A DNA stretch of 64,000 nt from CAYWBU01 sp942491525 (GTDB lineage Bacteria; Desulfobacterota; Desulfomonilia; UBA1062). Where the stretch lies: NCBI GenBank assembly GCA_942491525.1, contig CALOBW010000044.1, positions 215,551 to 279,550 of the forward strand, written 5' to 3'. This document shows, one piece after another, positions 16,593 through 24,866 of this stretch. Each line of letters starts with the position of its first letter. Positions within the stretch are counted from its first letter, which is position 1. The position numbers and the translations under genes are program-made. The notes beneath the pieces are model-generated. The model worked only from the letters and a program-made list of their open reading frames with translations, searched no databases and had not been told where the DNA came from.

Positions 16593-17048
16593 TCAACTCT
16601 CCTGGAAATCCTCAGGCAGCCTATCCTCGGCATAGTAGTCCATGAGGCGCCCCAGGTTCCAGCCCTCCGAGCTCAGACGGCGCCTGTGCATCCAGGGCAC
16701 CACGTAGGCCCAGGCCATCACCATAGTGCCGGAACGGGTCCGCACCTCCACGATGCGCCGTTCATAGAGCTCCCCCTCATAGCGGTCGATCTCCTGCAAA
16801 TCATGCGCTGAAATGCCGAGGTAGAGCACGCCATCAACCTGCCCCCCCTCACAGGAAACAATCCCGGGATAGGCGTTTCCCCTGACCCGATAGATGGCAT
16901 AGCCTTGCAGTTGGGCGCGCTGCGCCTTGTAGAGCCTGCCGGTCAGCTGAAAAATATTTTCCGGCAGCTGCAGAGTGCCATAACAAAAGAGGGCCCTGAT
17001 GGGAGCCAGCCCTTCACGTACCGGAGTTACACCTGTTCCATCAAACAT
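16593..17048 (-). CDS. Gamma-glutamylcyclotransferase/AIG2-like protein
   Basis: The 151-residue protein shows the fold signature FCYGTLQ near residue 23, the Gly-rich GYAIYRV and GNAYPGI loops, and the catalytic-type Glu in IDRYEGELYERR. AIG2/GGCT-like proteins act on gamma-glutamyl amines or related compounds, releasing 5-oxoproline. Whether this copy is an active cyclotransferase cannot be told from sequence alone. The ATG at 17048 follows GGGGGTGT. It lies 60 bp upstream of the steroid-reductase-like gene on the same strand, so co-transcription is possible, and it faces away from cysK. Confidence 0.8.
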   Translation of the reverse strand: MFDGTGVTPVREGLAPIRALFCYGTLQLPENIFQLTGRLYKAQRAQLQGYAIYRVRGNAYPGIVSCEGGQVDGVLYLGISAHDLQEIDRYEGELYERRIVEVRTRSGTMVMAWAYVVPWMHRRRLSSEGWNLGRLMDYYAEDRLPEDFQES

Positions 17049-17114
17049 TGTACACCCCCGTATCTGACTCTAATATCTACTACTATAATGAATAGATCTC
17101 ACCTGCCAAGTCCA

Positions 17115-17144
17115 TTGACATCCGGGGATGATCCGTCCTATCTA
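17115..17144 (+). promoter_or_regulatory. Sigma-70-type promoter for cysK
   Basis: TTGACA at 17115-17120 is followed, after 18 bp, by TATCTA at 17139-17144. This is about 30 bp before the cysK start. No CymR- or CysB-type site could be recognised. Confidence 0.55.
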
Positions 17145-17172
17145 AAATCAGAAGTCAACAGAGGAGCAGCCA

Positions 17173-18075
17173 ATGTTTTCAAAAAATGTTCTGGACCAGA
17201 TAGGCAATACGCCGATCGTCTGCCTCAAAGAGGCCATCGGCGCCAACATCTTCGGCAAGGCCGAATACCTCAACCCGGGCGGCAGCATCAAGGACCGCGT
17301 GGCCTTCTTCATGCTTGAAGAGGCCAAGAAGAACGGCCAGTTAAAAGATGGCGACACCATCGCCGAACCGACCTCCGGCAACACCGGCATCGGCATCTCG
17401 CTGGTGGGCGGCATGATGGGCCACAAGGTGGTTATCGCCATGCCCGAAAATATGAGCATCGAGCGCCGCAACATCATGCAGGCCCTGGGCGCCGAAGTCA
17501 TCCTGACCCCGGCCGATCAGAGCGTCGAGGGCGCCATCAACGCCATCAAAAAGGTACAGGCTGAACGGGCAAACGTCTACGTCCCCAACCAGTTTGAGAA
17601 CCCCAACAACCCGCTGGCCCACTACCTGAATACCGGCCCCGAAATCTGGCGCCAGCTGCGCCACAACGTGGACATCTTTGTCTCGGGCCTCGGCAGCGGC
17701 GGCACCCTGGGCGGGGTGGGCAAGTTCCTCAAGGAGCGCGACCCCAAGACCAAGATCGTGGCCGTGGAGCCCAAAAACGTCTCGGCCCTGCTGGGCCACG
17801 AGCCCGGCCTACACCGCATCGAAGGCATCGGCGACGGCTTCATCCCGCCCGTGCTCGACACATCCCTGGTGGACGAGGTCATCGAGGTCACCGACGACGA
17901 CGCCATCCAGACCTGCCGCCTGCTGGCCCGCAGCGCCGGCCTGCTGGTGGGCACCTCATCAGGCGCCAATATCTGGGCCTGCCGCCAGCTGGCCGACAAG
18001 TACGGACCCGACAAGATCATCGCCACGGTCCTGCCCGACCGCGCCGAGCGCTACTTCAGCACCGCTTTGCTCTAG
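17173..18075 (+). CDS. cysK: Cysteine synthase (O-acetylserine sulfhydrylase)
   Basis: The 300-residue PLP enzyme condenses O-acetylserine with sulfide to give cysteine. The PLP Lys is Lys40 in NPGGSIKDR. The substrate-binding loop is TSGNTGIGI, the phosphate-binding loop is SGLGSGGTLGGVGKFL, and the C-terminal signature is GTSSGANIWA. Length is typical of CysK. AGGAG lies upstream of the ATG. It ends 32 bp before the truncated glycosyltransferase, so they could be one transcript, though their pathways are unrelated. CysK and CysM/OASS-B cannot be separated with certainty here. Confidence 0.93.
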   Translation: MFSKNVLDQIGNTPIVCLKEAIGANIFGKAEYLNPGGSIKDRVAFFMLEEAKKNGQLKDGDTIAEPTSGNTGIGISLVGGMMGHKVVIAMPENMSIERRNIMQALGAEVILTPADQSVEGAINAIKKVQAERANVYVPNQFENPNNPLAHYLNTGPEIWRQLRHNVDIFVSGLGSGGTLGGVGKFLKERDPKTKIVAVEPKNVSALLGHEPGLHRIEGIGDGFIPPVLDTSLVDEVIEVTDDDAIQTCRLLARSAGLLVGTSSGANIWACRQLADKYGPDKIIATVLPDRAERYFSTALL

Positions 18076-18107
18076 AACTGTAAGGGGTTATACTATATGG
18101 ATAAACT

Positions 18108-18962
18108 ATGTCTGAGATAAAACTGAGCGTAATCATCCCCATGTTCAACGAGGCCGAGAATGCCATCGATACCATCCGGCGCGTCGAGCAGACCCTGAAC
18201 GCCCTGGGCGAGCCCTTTGAGATCATTCCGGTCAATGACGGCAGCACCGATGAGACGCTTCAAATCTTAGATCAGATTGCAGAAACAAATCCCAACGTAA
18301 GGGTCGTCTCCTACTGGAAGAACGGCGGCCGCGGCAAGGCCCTGCGCTACGGCTTCAAGGCCGCGCGCGGACACTACATCTCATCCGTCGACGCCGACCT
18401 CTCCTACGACCCGGAGTACATCCTCAAGATGGCCAAGGTGCTCGACCAGGAGGATGATATCGACGTGGTGCTGGCCAGCCCCTACATGCCCGGCGGACGC
18501 ACCGAGGGCGTGCCGCTTAACCGGCTGCTGATCAGCAAGCTGGGCAACCAGATCATCAACCTCTCCATGCCCGAGAACATCTATACCATCACCTGCGTGG
18601 TGCGCTGCTACCGCCGCGAGGTGCTGGAGAGCCTGGATCTGGAATCAAACGACAAGGAGATCCACCTGGAGATCCTGAGCAAGGTGCTGGCCATGGGCTT
18701 CAAGGTCAAGGAGATCCCGGCCGTGCTGACCGCGCGCCAGCGGGGCAGATCCAAGTTCCGCTTCCGCTCCACGGCCTCGTCGCACCTGGTCTTCACCATG
18801 TTCCAGCGCCCGGCCCTGCTCTTCGGCATCGTCGGCATCCTCCTGACCCTGATCGGCCTGGGCATCGGCCTCTATCTGAGCGGCCTCTACATGGATGGCT
18901 CCCTGAGCCCGGACCGGCCCCTGATCAACCTGATGACGCTCTTCATCCTGGGCGGTATCCAG
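18108..18962 (+). pseudogene. Family 2 glycosyltransferase (dolichyl-phosphate-mannose-synthase-like), 3' truncated
   Basis: The N-terminal 280 or so residues are a good GT2 enzyme: LSVIIPMFNEAEN, PVNDGSTDET, KNGGRGKALRYGFKAARG, SVDADLSYDPEYI, and QRGRSKFRFRSTASSHL. It continues into the first C-terminal membrane helix (LLFGIVGILLTLIGLGIGLYL) and a second helix start (LMTLFILGGIQ). There it stops being a glycosyltransferase. From about 18963 the frame reads nonsense to 19061, while another frame becomes hisF. Polyisoprenyl-phosphate glycosylation in the inner membrane is the family role. Whether the loss is a real deletion or an assembly join cannot be decided from sequence. Confidence 0.8.
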
Positions 18963-18963
18963 A

Positions 18964-19578
18964 TCCGACAAGCGCAACATCATGATCGATGTGGTCAACC
19001 GGGTGGCCCAGAATATCTTCATCCCCTTCTCCGTGGGCGGCGGCATCCGCACCATGGATGACATGTACAGCGTGCTGGACGCCGGCGCCGAAAAGATCAG
19101 CGTCAACTCGGCCGCCGTGCTCAACCCCGACATCATTTCCGAGGGCGCCAGGCGCTTCGGCAACCAGTGCATCGTGCTCGGCATGGACGCCAAGTGGGTC
19201 GGCGTCTCAAATAAGATTCCGTCCGGCTACGAGGTCGTCATCAACGGCGGCCGCAAGGCCATGGGCATGGACGCCCTGGAGTGGGCCCTCAAGGCCCAGG
19301 AGCTGGGCGCCGGCGAGATCTGCATGAACTCCATCGATGCCGACGGCACCAAGGACGGCTATGAACTCAACCTGACCGGCCTGATCTCGCGCAGCGTCAC
19401 CATCCCGGTGATCGCCTCGGGCGGCGCCGGCACCCCCCAGCATCTGAGCGACGTCTTCAAGAAGGCCGACGCCGATGCCGCCCTGATCGCCTCCATGGTG
19501 CACTACGGCACCTACAGCGTGCCAGAGATCAAGGAGTTCCTCAAAAATGACGGCATCCCGGTGCGGGATAAGATTTAA
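18964..19578 (+). pseudogene. hisF: Imidazole glycerol phosphate synthase cyclase subunit, 5' truncated
   Basis: From TCC 18964 this frame reads SDKRNIMIDVV..., then the unmistakable HisF sequence SVGGGIRTMDD, GAEKISVNSAAV, VLGMDAKW, EICMNSIDADGTKDGYEL and VIASGGAGTPQH. HisF normally starts with about 55 more residues, including the first catalytic Asp in IPCLDV; these are absent. The second catalytic Asp (in NSIDADGTKDG) is present. The earliest ATG in the frame, 18982, has no ribosome binding site. The half-barrel left would not be active. Normally it converts PRFAR with glutamine-derived ammonia in histidine synthesis. Its stop overlaps the convergent pab gene by 4 bp. Confidence 0.88.
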
Positions 19579-21263
19579 TCCACCAGCACTGCTTCACGCC
19601 ACTTGCGCACCGAGTTGATCAGCCAGATCTTCTCGGCCCGGCGCAGCATCTCCCGGGTAATGACTGCCTCCTCAATCTGGCCGCGGTCCAGCAGATACTG
19701 GCGCATGGTGCCGGGCAGCAGGCCGCATTGCAAAGCCGGCGTCAGTTTGCACCCGTCCAGTTCAATGACGATATTGGCAATGGTGGTCTCGGTGACCTCG
19801 CCATGCTCATTCAGTAGAACCGTATCGTCGCAATCAGAGACCTTGGCCTGCTCATAGTGGTCACGGATGGTGGTCTTGTGGCGCAGGAAGATGTCGCCCT
19901 GGCGCATATTGACCGGTGAGAACCTGAGCCGCGCCGGCTCAGGCAGACTTGCCAGCGCATGGGGCTCAAGCATAAGCTGACCGTCACCGGCAAGCAGCAG
20001 CCGCAGACGGGTTGGCGCGCTCAAATCAAGATCCAACTGGTTGCGGATTGCATCCAGGTCGCACTCAAAGCCGAAGCAGGCGGCCGAGCGAGTCAAACGC
20101 GCCAGGTGGTAGTCCAGCAGGAAGAACTCGCCATCCCAGAGTATGGTCTCCAGCAATCTGAAACCATTGCCACGCTTGAGGACCTGGGCCTTCAGTTTCG
20201 TCTCGATATATTCAGCTTGCGCATCCGAGTCCCAGACGATGCCGCTGCCCACGCCATACTCAAGGCTCCGTTTCTGTTTATCAAACCAGAGGGTGCGGAT
20301 GGCCACATTGAACTGGGCCCGCTCAGGCCCCATGAAACCGATAGTGCCGGTATAGATGCCGCGCGGAGAGTCCTCCAGCTCATCGATGATCCGCATGGTA
20401 GATACCTTGGGCGCACCGGTGATGGAGGCGCAGGGAAAGAGCGCGCTCATGATCTCGCTCAAACCCGCCCTGCTCCGGCAGGTCACACTGGAGGTCATCT
20501 GCCAGAGGGTGTTGTAGCGTTCGACCTCGAAGAGGCGCGGCACCTTAACCGAGCCGGGCTGAGCGATGCGCCCCATGTCATTGCGGATCATGTCCACAAT
20601 CATGAGATTCTCGGCCCGGTTCTTCTCGCAGGCCATCAGGTCGCCGGCCAGCTTATGATCTTCATCCGGTGTGTTTCCGCGGCGGGCCGTGCCCTTCATG
20701 GGCTTCGATATCAAAGACTCTCCTTGCCGGGCAAAAAATATTTCGGGCGAGGCCGAGAGCACGGCAAAGTCCGGCGTCTCAATGAAGGCGCCGTAGTCAA
20801 ACTGCCCGGCGCGCACCAGCGAGCGGAAAGCTTCAAAAGCAGCCCCATCATAACCTGACTGCAAACGGTAGGTGTAGTTGACCTGATAGGTCTGGCCCTC
20901 GCGGATATACTCTTTGATGCGCCGGATATGCTCAATGTAAACGGCCTCGCTGATCGAGGGCTGCCAATCCTGCGGCAGGGACGCGGCCGTACCCGCCAGA
21001 TCGGCCTCATGCACCTCGCTGAAGATGGCAAACCAGAGCAGCGGACATTCGCCCTGCTTGACCGCCAGGGCGGCATCAAAGGCCGGCGCCGCCTCATAGG
21101 TCAGGAAACCGGCCGCATATTGCCCAGCATCAACGGCCTCCTGCACCTGATCCAGCAGAAATTTCACCTGAGGCAGGTCATACGTGCAAAATACTCGCTG
21201 CAACCCGCCAAACTCCAGCCAGCGCTGCTCTTTGGCATCGTGCATTATCGCCCTGATTGTCAT
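19575..21263 (-). CDS. pabB: Aminodeoxychorismate synthase I / aminodeoxychorismate lyase fusion
   Basis: From ATG 21263 the product has 562 residues. The first 345 or so are a chorismate-binding PabB domain with the motifs SPEIFF, PMKGTARRG, ENLMIVDMIRNDMGRI, ASITGAPKVSTM and GIYTGTIGF. The remainder is a class IV PLP aminotransferase (PabC) with LLETILWDGEFFLLDYHLARL, HKTTIRDHY and LLNEHGEVTETTIANI. Together they turn chorismate into p-aminobenzoate for folate. Glutamine amidotransferase PabA is not in the window. An in-frame upstream ATG at 21338 adds 25 unlikely residues. The gene stands alone on the minus strand. Confidence 0.9.
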   Translation of the reverse strand: MTIRAIMHDAKEQRWLEFGGLQRVFCTYDLPQVKFLLDQVQEAVDAGQYAAGFLTYEAAPAFDAALAVKQGECPLLWFAIFSEVHEADLAGTAASLPQDWQPSISEAVYIEHIRRIKEYIREGQTYQVNYTYRLQSGYDGAAFEAFRSLVRAGQFDYGAFIETPDFAVLSASPEIFFARQGESLISKPMKGTARRGNTPDEDHKLAGDLMACEKNRAENLMIVDMIRNDMGRIAQPGSVKVPRLFEVERYNTLWQMTSSVTCRSRAGLSEIMSALFPCASITGAPKVSTMRIIDELEDSPRGIYTGTIGFMGPERAQFNVAIRTLWFDKQKRSLEYGVGSGIVWDSDAQAEYIETKLKAQVLKRGNGFRLLETILWDGEFFLLDYHLARLTRSAACFGFECDLDAIRNQLDLDLSAPTRLRLLLAGDGQLMLEPHALASLPEPARLRFSPVNMRQGDIFLRHKTTIRDHYEQAKVSDCDDTVLLNEHGEVTETTIANIVIELDGCKLTPALQCGLLPGTMRQYLLDRGQIEEAVITREMLRRAEKIWLINSVRKWREAVLVD

Positions 21264-21383
21264 TATAAAAACTAACCCCTGGCCAAATCGGGCCTGCCCA
21301 CCTCTTAATTGATCAGGCGCCGGATGGCAAGTATCCATAAAAATTCAAATTAGGTGTTAAGTGTTTTCTCAATCTGACGATCA

Positions 21384-21448
21384 TATAATTACACCGAAAA
21401 AAAACCTCCTCTTTTTTGCCAGGCAACCTAATTGCCTGGCATTTTTTT
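21384..21448 (+). ncRNA. Candidate small RNA or leader with anti-Shine-Dalgarno motif
   Basis: TATAAT at 21384-21389 is a perfect -10 box; the -35 region (GTGTTT at 17 bp) is weak. A transcript starting near 21396 would read A-rich sequence, then ACCUCCUC, then a U-run, then the terminator hairpin at 21417-21441 with seven U residues. There is no coding gene between the promoter and the terminator, so a 50-55 nt RNA able to pair with ribosome binding sites is plausible. It may instead be a leader attenuator for the 37-residue peptide. Confidence 0.35.
21417..21448 (+). terminator. Strong orphan intrinsic terminator
   Basis: TGCCAGGCAA at 21417-21426 pairs with TTGCCTGGCA at 21432-21441 and is followed by TTTTTTT. 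No plus-strand gene precedes it, since the pab gene diverges away. Confidence 0.8.
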
Positions 21449-21500
21449 ATCCGTAACCCAATTCCGGTTTCTGACGATAAGTTCATTATTGGAGGTCAGC

Positions 21501-21614
21501 ATGCTGATATACATAGCCACTCTGGTCGGTTTAGGTCTGATAATGGCGCTCTACATGGAAGCCAACCACCTCGACCAGCAGGAAGTCAAAGCCTACATAA
21601 AGAGACGGCGCTGA
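21501..21614 (+). CDS. 37-residue single-pass membrane peptide
   Basis: A clear GGAGG at 21491-21495 lies 5 bases before ATG 21501. The peptide begins with a hydrophobic helix (LIYIATLVGLGLIMALYM) and ends in a charged tail rich in Lys and Arg (KAYIKRRR). That charge pattern puts the C-terminus in the cytoplasm. It resembles no family I can name. It lies 52 bp before the MFS gene on the same strand, so it could be co-expressed with the pump or act on it. Confidence 0.55.
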   Translation: MLIYIATLVGLGLIMALYMEANHLDQQEVKAYIKRRR

Positions 21615-21650
21615 TTTTTCAGCCATAGATCTATATTTCTGAGGAGCGTC

Positions 21651-21680
21651 ATGCTATGCCCATGGCATGACAGCAACTAA
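21651..21680 (+). promoter_or_regulatory. Nine-codon upstream frame overlapping the MFS start
   Basis: GAGGAG at 21641-21646 is ideally spaced for ATG 21651, which encodes MLCPWHDSN and stops at 21680, inside the MFS gene. The MFS ATG at 21667 is 20 bases from the same site. Translation of the pump may therefore depend on re-initiation after this mini-frame. It may also be chance. Confidence 0.3.
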
Positions 21681-23034
21681 AATCCGTGTCCTATTAGTCG
21701 CAACCCTGACCGCCTTCCTGGCCCCCTTTATGCTCTCGGCGGTCAACATCGCCCTGCCCGCCATCCAGCAAGATCTGGATGCCGATGCAGTCATGCTGAG
21801 CTGGAGCTCCACCGCCTACCTGCTTTCAACCTGCATCCTGCTGCTGCCGATCGGCAAGATGGCCGATATCTACGGCCGCAAAAAGATCTTCGGCTTCGGC
21901 GTGCTAACCTTCACCGGTACAGCCATCCTGTGTGCCCTCTCAAGCTCCATCGAACAGCTGATCCTGTTCAGAATTTTCCAGGGCGCCGGCGGCGCCATGA
22001 TCGTCACGGCGGGCACCGCCATCCTGGCCTCGGTCTTCGAGCCCAGCGAGCGCGGAAAAGCCTTCGGCATCAATGTGGCCGCCGTCTATGTAGGGCTCTC
22101 ACTGGGACCCTTCATCGGCGGCATCCTGACCCAGCAGCTGGGCTGGCGCAGCATCTTCCTGACCACCATCCCCTTCTGCCTGATTATCATCGCAGTCGGC
22201 GCCAAGGAGTACAGAGGCGACTGGCGTGAAGCAGAGGGCCAAAAACTGGACATCCGCGGCAGCCTGCTCTACGCCTTTGGACTCAGCTGCCTGATCTTGG
22301 GTCTGACCTGGCTGCCGGGCATCAAGGCCTGGCCGATGATCAGCGCCGGCATCATCAGCTTGAGCGCCTTTGGCCGCCGCGAACTCAGAATCACCAACCC
22401 CATCATCGAGCTGCGCCTCTTCAGACACAACCAGGTCTTTGCCTACTCGTGCCTGGCGGCCCTGATCAACTACAGCGCCACCTTCGCCGTGGCCTTCATG
22501 CTGAGCCTCTACCTGCAGTACATCAAGGGTCTCACGCCCCAGCAGGCCGGCACGCTCATGATCGCCCAGCCCATTGTACAGGCCGCCCTATCGCCGCTCT
22601 GCGGCCACCTGTCCGACCGCATCGAGCCCGGCATCCTGGCCTCCGCCGGCATGGGCCTGAGCGCCCTTGGACTGGCCGGGCTGACCATTCTCAGCTACGA
22701 TACCAGCTACCTCTTCATCATCGCCACCCTGGTGGTGCTGGGGGTCGGTTTCGCCCTCTTCTCATCCCCCAACACCAACGCCATCATGAGTTCGGTGGAG
22801 CCCAAGTATCTGGGCAGCGCCTCGGGCGCAGTCTCGACCATGCGCAATCTGGGCCAGATCCTCTCCATGGCAACCGCCACCACCCTCTTTGCCATCTTCA
22901 TCGGCCGCGACGCCATCACGGCCGCCAACCATGACCTCTTCCTGAAGGCCTTCAGGTATGGCTTCACCCTGTTTGCTGGAGTTTGCACCGTCGGCATCTA
23001 CTTCTCCATGGCGCGGGGAAAACTGCGGAATTAA
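21667..23034 (+). CDS. MFS drug-efflux-type transporter (DHA2/EmrB-QacA-like)
   Basis: The 455-residue protein is an inner-membrane proton-driven exporter. It opens with FLAPFMLSAVNIALPAIQQDLDADAVMLSW, typical of the 14-helix DHA2 group. Motif A follows as GKMADIYGRKKIFGFG, and motif C as the Gly-rich GLSLGPFIGGILTQQLGWRSIF. The C-terminal half repeats the pattern (LSDRIEPG) and shows GSASGAVSTMRNLGQ. The length suits 12-14 helices. The start at 21667 lacks a nearby ribosome binding site. It is preceded by a 37-residue membrane peptide and converges on the pot operon. The substrate is unknown; multidrug efflux is the family default. Confidence 0.87.
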   Translation: MTATKIRVLLVATLTAFLAPFMLSAVNIALPAIQQDLDADAVMLSWSSTAYLLSTCILLLPIGKMADIYGRKKIFGFGVLTFTGTAILCALSSSIEQLILFRIFQGAGGAMIVTAGTAILASVFEPSERGKAFGINVAAVYVGLSLGPFIGGILTQQLGWRSIFLTTIPFCLIIIAVGAKEYRGDWREAEGQKLDIRGSLLYAFGLSCLILGLTWLPGIKAWPMISAGIISLSAFGRRELRITNPIIELRLFRHNQVFAYSCLAALINYSATFAVAFMLSLYLQYIKGLTPQQAGTLMIAQPIVQAALSPLCGHLSDRIEPGILASAGMGLSALGLAGLTILSYDTSYLFIIATLVVLGVGFALFSSPNTNAIMSSVEPKYLGSASGAVSTMRNLGQILSMATATTLFAIFIGRDAITAANHDLFLKAFRYGFTLFAGVCTVGIYFSMARGKLRN

Positions 23035-23062
23035 AAAAAGGGGGAAACTGAACGTTTCCCCC
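23033..23062 (-). terminator. Terminator of the potABCD operon
   Basis: GGGGGAAAC at 23040-23048 pairs with GTTTCCCCC at 23054-23062. On the minus strand it is followed by a run of seven T (23039-23033). It lies 8 bp beyond the potD stop. Confidence 0.85.
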
Positions 23063-23070
23063 GGCAAGAA

Positions 23071-24099
23071 TCAGTTAACAGTTTTGAGCATTTCCCAGTA
23101 CTTTTCGTAGATCAGGATAGCTTCGCCCACATCAGCCTGGAACTCGCCCTTCTTAAGGTCAGCCTTAGCAGGATAGATCGTCCTGTTGTTGCGCACCTCG
23201 GCATCCAGCATGGCGACGGCCTTGGTGTTGGGGGAGGCATAGCCGATCCATTCACAGATCTGCTTGGCAACATCGGGACGCAGGATATAGTTGATGAACT
23301 TATGGGCATTCTCAACGTTGCGCGCATTGGCCGGAATAACCATATTGTCAACCCAGAAGACAGCACCCTCTTTGGGATAGACATACTTGATATTCTCATC
23401 TTCCTCGTTGGCCATGTAAACTTCGCCGCCCCAGATCTGACCGATCTGAACTTCGCGGTTCAGGAAGGGCTGGCGGGGGGAGTCAGAGTTATAGACTTTA
23501 ACGTTCGGCTGCAGCTTCAACAGCAACTCATAGGCCTCTTTGATCTGCTGGGGATCGGTGGTGTTGCCGGAATAGCCCAGGCTCAACAGCGCGATGGCAA
23601 AAACTTCGCGCACATCGTCAATCAGCAGGACCTGGCCCTTATACTCCGGTTTCCAGAGGTCCATCCAGCTGGTGACGCTGGCCGGATCGATCGCCTTGGA
23701 GTTGACCCCAATAGCTGAAGATCCCCAGAGGTAGGGCACGCTGTACTTGTTGCCCGGATCATAGGGTTTATCCATCAGATCGGCATCAATATTGACAAAG
23801 TTGGGCAGCTGAGCCTTGTTGAGCGGCTGGAGCATGCCCTGTTTCTGCATGCGCTGCACGAAGTAGGTGGAAGGAAAAGCCACATCATAACCGCCCTTCT
23901 TAACCAGCTTCAGTTTAGCAAACATGGCCTCATTGCTGTCATAGGTCGAGTAGCGCACCTTAATGCCGGTCTCCTTGGTGAACTGACTCAGCACCTCATC
24001 GGGCAGGTACTCTGACCAGTTAAAGACGTAGACCTCTTCCTTGGCGGCCATCAGGTTCAACGGCAGCAGCAACAAAACAACTATCAGCAATCTTTTCAT
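23071..24099 (-). CDS. potD: Spermidine/putrescine-binding periplasmic protein
   Basis: The 342-residue protein has a cleavable signal peptide (MKRLLIVVLLLLPLNLMAA) and is the periplasmic polyamine receptor. Family motifs are VYVFNWSEYLPDEVL at the mature N-terminus, YDVAFPSTYFVQRM, PYLWGSSAIGVNSKAI, and QIWGGEVYMANEEDENIKYVYPKEGA near the ligand site. The acidic and aromatic residues that grip polyamines in PotD/PotF appear kept. It is the last gene of potABCD and overlaps potC by 4 bp. Putrescine versus spermidine preference cannot be read from the sequence. Confidence 0.92.
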   Translation of the reverse strand: MKRLLIVVLLLLPLNLMAAKEEVYVFNWSEYLPDEVLSQFTKETGIKVRYSTYDSNEAMFAKLKLVKKGGYDVAFPSTYFVQRMQKQGMLQPLNKAQLPNFVNIDADLMDKPYDPGNKYSVPYLWGSSAIGVNSKAIDPASVTSWMDLWKPEYKGQVLLIDDVREVFAIALLSLGYSGNTTDPQQIKEAYELLLKLQPNVKVYNSDSPRQPFLNREVQIGQIWGGEVYMANEEDENIKYVYPKEGAVFWVDNMVIPANARNVENAHKFINYILRPDVAKQICEWIGYASPNTKAVAMLDAEVRNNRTIYPAKADLKKGEFQADVGEAILIYEKYWEMLKTVN

Positions 24100-24866
24100 T
24101 TATGATTCTCCTTTATCAAATAGTGGGAGATCGTAACCGTCAGCAACGAGAAGAGGAACATCACCGTGCTAAGAGCATTGACCTCCGGCTTTACGCCCAG
24201 ACGGACCATTGAGTAGATCCTGAGCGGCAGGATCTCAAAGGCAGGTCCGGTGGTGAAAAAGCTGACGATAACATCATCCAGCGACAGGGTGAAGCTCAGC
24301 AGCCAGCCTGCCACAATGGCCGGCAGCAGCATCGGAATCAGAATCCGCCAGAAGATCTGCAGCTCATCGGCACCCAGATCTTTGGCCGAATCCAGAATGT
24401 TGCAATCAAAGCCGCTCAGACGCGCATAGACCGTCACCGTCACAAACGGCAGACAGAAGGTGATATGGGCCAGCAGCAGGGTAAAGGCGCCGGTCTGCAG
24501 ACCGAGCATGATAAAGAAGAGCAGCAGCGAGATGCCCAGCACAATGTCTGAACTCATCATAACCACATAGAGGAAGGAGTAGGCCACCTTGCGGCCCCAG
24601 AAACGGTAGCGGTAGAAGGTCACGGCCGCCAGGGTGCCCAGCACGGTGGCGATCACACTGGAGCTCAGCGCAATCACGATCGAGTTAAAAAAGGCCTCCA
24701 TCAGCATGGAGTTATCAAAGAGCTTATCAAACCACTTCAGCGTAAAACCTTGCCAATTGGTGGAATACTTGGAATCGTTAAACGAGAAGGCTATCAGGAC
24801 CAGCATCGGCACATAGAGAAATAGATAGACAACCGTCAGATAGAGATACTTGAGGAGGCTTCTCAT
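24096..24866 (-). CDS. potC: Polyamine ABC transporter permease PotC
   Basis: The 256-residue inner-membrane permease has six hydrophobic segments. The ATPase-coupling EAA-type loop reads DSAKDLGADELQIFWRILIPMLLPAIVAG. The N-terminal FSFNDSKYSTNWQGFTLKWFDKLF is typical of PotC/PotI. It overlaps potB and potD by 4 bp each (ATGA), so translation is coupled. It works with PotB to form the channel. Confidence 0.92.
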   Translation of the reverse strand: MRSLLKYLYLTVVYLFLYVPMLVLIAFSFNDSKYSTNWQGFTLKWFDKLFDNSMLMEAFFNSIVIALSSSVIATVLGTLAAVTFYRYRFWGRKVAYSFLYVVMMSSDIVLGISLLLFFIMLGLQTGAFTLLLAHITFCLPFVTVTVYARLSGFDCNILDSAKDLGADELQIFWRILIPMLLPAIVAGWLLSFTLSLDDVIVSFFTTGPAFEILPLRIYSMVRLGVKPEVNALSTVMFLFSLLTVTISHYLIKENHK

